This document shows, in pieces, positions 61,036-64,000 of a stretch of 64,000 nt of DNA. Origin of the DNA: Brevirhabdus pacifica (GTDB lineage: Bacteria > Pseudomonadota > Alphaproteobacteria > Rhodobacterales > Rhodobacteraceae); the NCBI RefSeq assembly GCF_002797755.1, contig NZ_PGFI01000014.1, positions 62,001 through 126,000 of the forward strand. Reading direction: 5' to 3'. Under the pieces are notes generated by a model. It saw only the letters and a list, made by a program, of their open reading frames with translations, was not told the origin of the DNA and searched no databases. A program made the position numbers and the translations under genes. Positions within the stretch are counted from its first letter, which is position 1. Every line of letters starts with the position of its first letter.

Positions 61036-61491
61036 TCAGGTAATGGCATCAAGCCGTTCCTTGGACAGCTCCCCCGGAACGATGGTCAGCGGCACCAGCA
61101 AATCGCCCGAGGCGCGCGACAGCGCATTCACCAGCGGCCCGGGCCCGGCCTTGTCGGTTCCCGCGCCCAGCACGACGACGCCGATCTCGGAATCCTCGCG
61201 GATCTGGGCCAGGATCTCGGGCACGGCCTCGCCCTCGCGGATGACCAGCTCGGGGTCGATGCCCTGTTTGTCGCGCATCCACTTGGCGAAGACCTCGAAA
61301 TGGGCCTCGATCCGGTCGCGGGCCTCTTCGCGCATCAGGTCGCCGACGCCCAGCCAGTGGTTGAATTCCTCGGGCGGGATGATGGCCAGGATCTCGACCT
61401 GGCCGCCGGTCTTCTTGGCGCGCATGGCGGCAAAACGCATCGCGTTCAGGCATTCGCGGCTGTTGTCGAGGATGACGAGGAACTTGCGCAT
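61036..61491 (-). CDS. universal stress protein (UspA family)
   Basis: The 151-residue protein has the Usp fold: KFLVILDNSRECLNAMRFAA at the start, VEILAIIPPEEFNHWLG, and GVVVLGAGTDKAGPGPLVNA. The C-terminal ATP-loop G-x2-G-x9-G motif is only partly recognisable. A role in stress survival is inferred from the family. It lies alone between pabC and nfuA, with 137 bases to nfuA that hold the Irr box. Confidence 0.88.
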   Translation of the reverse strand: MRKFLVILDNSRECLNAMRFAAMRAKKTGGQVEILAIIPPEEFNHWLGVGDLMREEARDRIEAHFEVFAKWMRDKQGIDPELVIREGEAVPEILAQIREDSEIGVVVLGAGTDKAGPGPLVNALSRASGDLLVPLTIVPGELSKERLDAIT

Positions 61492-61556
61492 TGGTGTCTC
61501 CCGGGTTGCGGCGCATCATGGCCAACCCGTCCGCCGGGCGCAATACGTCGCGTTCC

Positions 61557-62216
61557 TCAGTGTGTTGGGGCCGGTCCCGAGGTCAGCGTGGCCGGGATCA
61601 GCCCGCGCAGGGAATTGCCGCAGAACAGGGGGACGCTCCCCAGGTCGGACAGCGGCAGGGATCGTTCCGTGCAATCGCCCCGCGCCAGAAGCTCGGCGCG
61701 CAGGCAGCCGGGCAGGCAGCCGTCGGCAAGCGGCGGGGTGAAAAGATCCCCTGCGCCCGGCAGGCGGTAGAAGAGGTTGGTGATCGTCCCCTCCGCCATC
61801 CGCCCGGCCCGGTTGACGAAGATCACCTCGTCCACCCCCTGGGGCAGGTCGGCGCGGTGGCGGTCGTAGAGGGCGCGGTTGCCGGTCTTGTGGCGCAGCC
61901 AGGGATCGTCTTCGTCAAGCCGGGTGTCGGCCAGCATGACACGCCAGCTGGCCGGTGTCGGGGGCAGGGCGGCCGAGGTCAGTTCCACCCTTCCCGTCGC
62001 ATCCAGCGTCAGGCGTACGCGGAGGGGGGCGGGGCCTGCGATCCGGTCCAGCGCTTCAGCAACGTGGGCCGGATCGTGGGGATAACCCAAGGCCGCCGCG
62101 CTGCGTGCCAGCCGCGCCTGGTGCAGGTCGCGACGGTTCAGGCACTGCCCGTCCCAGCCCAGGGTCTCGATCAACAGGGGGTGCGGGTCGACAGATATGG
62201 CGTCGGGGCCAGTCAT
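61557..62216 (-). CDS. pabC: class IV aminotransferase, probable aminodeoxychorismate lyase
   Basis: The 219-residue PLP protein has LIETLGWDGQCLNRRDLHQA near the start, KTGNRALYDRHR with the likely PLP Lys, DEVIFVNRAGRMAEGTITNL and LPGCLRAELLARGD. PabC releases p-aminobenzoate from aminodeoxychorismate for folate. The start overlaps the pabB stop (ATGA), which favours this role over branched-chain aminotransferase. Confidence 0.88.
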   Translation of the reverse strand: MTGPDAISVDPHPLLIETLGWDGQCLNRRDLHQARLARSAAALGYPHDPAHVAEALDRIAGPAPLRVRLTLDATGRVELTSAALPPTPASWRVMLADTRLDEDDPWLRHKTGNRALYDRHRADLPQGVDEVIFVNRAGRMAEGTITNLFYRLPGAGDLFTPPLADGCLPGCLRAELLARGDCTERSLPLSDLGSVPLFCGNSLRGLIPATLTSGPAPTH

Positions 62217-63331
62217 GGCACCAGCCGCGCGAAACGCGCCTTCCACAACGCCTCCTGATATTCGTCCTCGGGGGTCGAATCGGCGACGATGCCGCCGCCG
62301 GCGTTCAGCCGCGCGCGCCCGTCGTCGAACAGGGTCAGCGTGCGGATCGCCACGTTGAAGGACGAGGCGCCGTCGGGCGCGGCCCAGCCGATGCTGCCGC
62401 AATAGACGTCGCGCGCCGCGTGCTCCAGCTCGACGATGATTTCCATGGCGCGGATCTTCGGCGCGCCGGTGATCGATCCGCAGGGAAAGAGCGCCCGCAT
62501 GATGTCCGCCAGACCCGTGCCCGCGCGCAGCTCTCCGGTCACGCGGGAGACCATCTGATGCACGGTGGCATAGGTCTCGACCTCGAAAAGGCCGGGGACC
62601 CGGACGCTGCCAACTTTGGAAAAGCGCGACAGGTCGTTGCGCATCAGGTCGACGATCATCAGGTTCTCGGCCCGGTCCTTGATGCTGTCGCGCAGCTCCT
62701 GGCGCAGGCGCGCGTCCCGGGCAGGATCGTCGTGACGCGGGCGGGTGCCCTTCATCGGGTGGGTGGCGATGCGGCCCTGGGGGTCCGTGCGAAAGAAAAG
62801 CTCGGGCGAGAGCGAGGCGATGCACGGCGCATCCGGCAGATCGACCAGTGCGCCGTGGCCCACCGGCTGCACCCGCGCCAGCGCCGCCTGAAGGGCGCGC
62901 GGATCGCCCTCGTACTCGGCATCGAGGGGGAAGGTCAGGTTGACCTGGTAGCAATCGCCCGCACGGATGTATTCCAGCGCCCGTTCAACCGCAGCGCCAT
63001 GGGTCGCGGCATCCAGCAGCGGGCGCGGCGGGCTGAGGGCGACGGGCCCTTCGCCCGCATCCTCGGGGCGCGGGGGGCGGGGCGCGTCGCAGACCGCGAA
63101 AAGCACCAGCGGCATCCGCCGGTCGGCGGGCATCAGGGGGGCAAGACGCTCTTCCAGTGCATAACCCGCCTCGTAGCTCATGAACCCCGCGACCCAGTCG
63201 CCGGCGCGCAACGCCTCGTCGAGCTTGTCCAGCGCGGGCGCCACCTCGGCCACGCTGTCGGCGCGGATCAGGCGCTTGGGCCGGTCAAAGACCGCCGGCC
63301 GCCCGCCGGGCCCGTCGTCGAGGCGAATCAT
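62213..63331 (-). CDS. pabB: aminodeoxychorismate synthase component I
   Basis: The 372-residue chorismate-binding enzyme has IRAGDCYQVNLTFP, SLSPELFFRTDPQGRIATHP, the DRAENLMIVDLMRNDLSRFS block and FPCGSITGAPKIRAMEII with catalytic residues. It makes 4-amino-4-deoxychorismate using ammonia from the PabA amidotransferase encoded elsewhere. ATG 63331 (MIRLDDG) follows a GGGGCG site; ATG 63367 is possible but lacks a ribosome site. It is coupled to pabC. Confidence 0.92.
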   Translation of the reverse strand: MIRLDDGPGGRPAVFDRPKRLIRADSVAEVAPALDKLDEALRAGDWVAGFMSYEAGYALEERLAPLMPADRRMPLVLFAVCDAPRPPRPEDAGEGPVALSPPRPLLDAATHGAAVERALEYIRAGDCYQVNLTFPLDAEYEGDPRALQAALARVQPVGHGALVDLPDAPCIASLSPELFFRTDPQGRIATHPMKGTRPRHDDPARDARLRQELRDSIKDRAENLMIVDLMRNDLSRFSKVGSVRVPGLFEVETYATVHQMVSRVTGELRAGTGLADIMRALFPCGSITGAPKIRAMEIIVELEHAARDVYCGSIGWAAPDGASSFNVAIRTLTLFDDGRARLNAGGGIVADSTPEDEYQEALWKARFARLVP

Positions 63332-63664
63332 CGGCACGCCCCTGGCGCCGCCGCGGGGGCGGGGCATCTGAGGAAGGGGTGGCGCGGGGAGTGGAGCACC
63401 GGGGGCCTCCGGATGGCGGCGCGGCAGGCGGCGGCCTTGGGCCTGCGGCGCGGTTTCGACTTACCGCGCCGTTCCTAGAGAGGTGACAGGCAAACGCAAG
63501 GGGCGGGCACGCGGCAAGGGCCGTGATCCGACCTTTCGGCCACGGTGGGCACCATGCGGCCCTCACCGCCTGCATCGCCACAAAGCCCGGCTGACAAGAA
63601 AAAAGCCCCCGGCACGAATGCGCCGGGGGCCGGGGGTCGTTCGCCCAAGACAGGAGCTTGGCCC
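63332..63664. other. intergenic region before pabB
   Basis: The 333 bases hold the terminator of the right-edge gene (63596-63630) and presumably the pabB promoter. The rest is GC-rich; no gene was convincing. Confidence 0.6.
63596..63630 (-). terminator. terminator of the PhoX-like gene
   Basis: GCCCCCGGC (63605-63613) and GCCGGGGGC (63622-63630) form a perfect 9-bp GC stem with an 8-base loop, followed on the minus strand by TTTTTTC. It lies 34 bases after the stop of the right-edge gene. Confidence 0.92.
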
Positions 63665-64000
63665 TCAGGCGATCTGGGCCCCATCCGTGCGGCGGACGGC
63701 GACGATGCCCGAGCGCGGAACGCCTTGGGTTCCGGGGAAGGCGCTGTTGCCGTCCTCGCCCGGATGCTGGATGCCGACAAAGACGGTCTTGCCGTCGGGC
63801 GCCCACATCATGCCCGTGACCTCGCATTCGCGGGGGCCGACCAGAAAGCGGCGGATCTCGCCGGTGGTGGTGTCGCCGACCAGCATCTGGTTGTTGCCCA
63901 TGCCGGCGAAATCGCCCTCGTTCGAGTATTTGCCGTCGGTCTGGATCCACAGCATGCCGCGACGGTCGAAGCTCATCCCGTCGGGCGAGTTGAACATGTT
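63665..64000 (-). CDS. PhoX-like (DUF839) phosphatase, C-terminal part
   Basis: The gene is cut by the right edge; only the last 111 residues are visible. The stretch NMFNSPDGMSFDRRGMLWIQ, GNNQMLVGDTTTGEIRRFLV and MMWAPDGKTVFVGIQHPGED is characteristic of the PhoX/DUF839 beta-propeller phosphatases. PhoX enzymes are calcium-dependent secreted alkaline phosphatases, induced by phosphate starvation; the catalytic residues lie upstream of what is visible. Confidence 0.85.
   Translation of the reverse strand, partial: NMFNSPDGMSFDRRGMLWIQTDGKYSNEGDFAGMGNNQMLVGDTTTGEIRRFLVGPRECEVTGMMWAPDGKTVFVGIQHPGEDGNSAFPGTQGVPRSGIVAVRRTDGAQIA

Overview
The window is a 64-kb, GC-rich piece of an alphaproteobacterial chromosome, almost certainly from the order Rhodobacterales (Rhodobacter/Roseobacter type). 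The signs are the ethylmalonyl-CoA pathway genes interleaved with TCA-cycle genes, a LuxR/LuxI pair, EcfG-type and Irr-type promoter sequences, and dense coding with many ATGA or GTGA stop/start overlaps. No tRNA, rRNA, CRISPR array, insertion sequence or prophage was seen. All calls come from reading the sequence; no database search was run.

Layout. 1-2.3 kb (minus): end of ttcA, then yidD-rnpA-rpmH, then a secreted SH3/DUF1236 protein. 2.8-8.8 kb (plus): a caa3-type cytochrome oxidase operon (subunit II fused to cytochrome c, subunits I and III fused, a small membrane protein, CtaG-like protein, triheme cytochrome c). 8.8-12.6 kb (minus): a four-gene surface-glycan operon. 13.0-16.9 kb (plus): a five-gene partner-switching (stressosome-like) operon ending in a HisKA_2-type histidine kinase. 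17.0-23.4 kb (plus): SppA-like protease, a small CxxC protein, Na/Ca exchanger, FolM-like reductase, uvrC, pgsA, moaD, moaE. 23.4-34.5 kb (mostly minus): GFA protein, lpd, two MAPEG proteins, sucB, sucA, mdh, a PRC-barrel protein and a small secreted protein. 34.6-41.6 kb (plus): mcl2, an NnrU-like gene, a DUF1737 gene, mch, then sdhCDA, a lipoprotein, and sdhB. 41.6-47.4 kb: deoD and ecm (minus), then an acyltransferase and ccr (plus). 47.7-52.0 kb (plus): small protein-luxR-luxI, a RecD/UvrD-like helicase, an SDR. 52.1-64 kb (minus): TIGR02186-TauE pair, BMP-type nucleoside ABC importer, tsaB-rimI, nfuA-like, a universal stress protein, pabB-pabC, and the end of a PhoX-like gene.

How the genes work together. 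Central carbon metabolism dominates: OdhAB-Lpd, Mdh and Sdh of the TCA cycle sit with Ccr, Ecm, Mch and Mcl2 of the ethylmalonyl-CoA pathway for acetyl-CoA assimilation. The sucA and sdhC promoters carry the same operator word, GTGATCAC, repeated at exact 21-bp intervals, which suggests one unknown regulator for both operons. The respiratory chain is represented by Sdh and the caa3 oxidase.

The most interesting candidate system is the rsbR-rsbS-rsbT-(ATPase+PP2C)-(RsbT-like ATPase+HisKA_2 kinase) operon. Alphaproteobacteria run their general stress response through PhyR-NepR-EcfG, fed by HisKA_2/HWE kinases, and this operon has no sigma factor or anti-sigma factor beside it. The kinase may therefore link a stressosome to the PhyR pathway. 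Two good EcfG-type promoters (before the DUF1236 and PRC-barrel genes) lie in the same window. Other regulatory finds are a perfect Irr-box palindrome before nfuA and a full CtrA-type site before the luxR unit.
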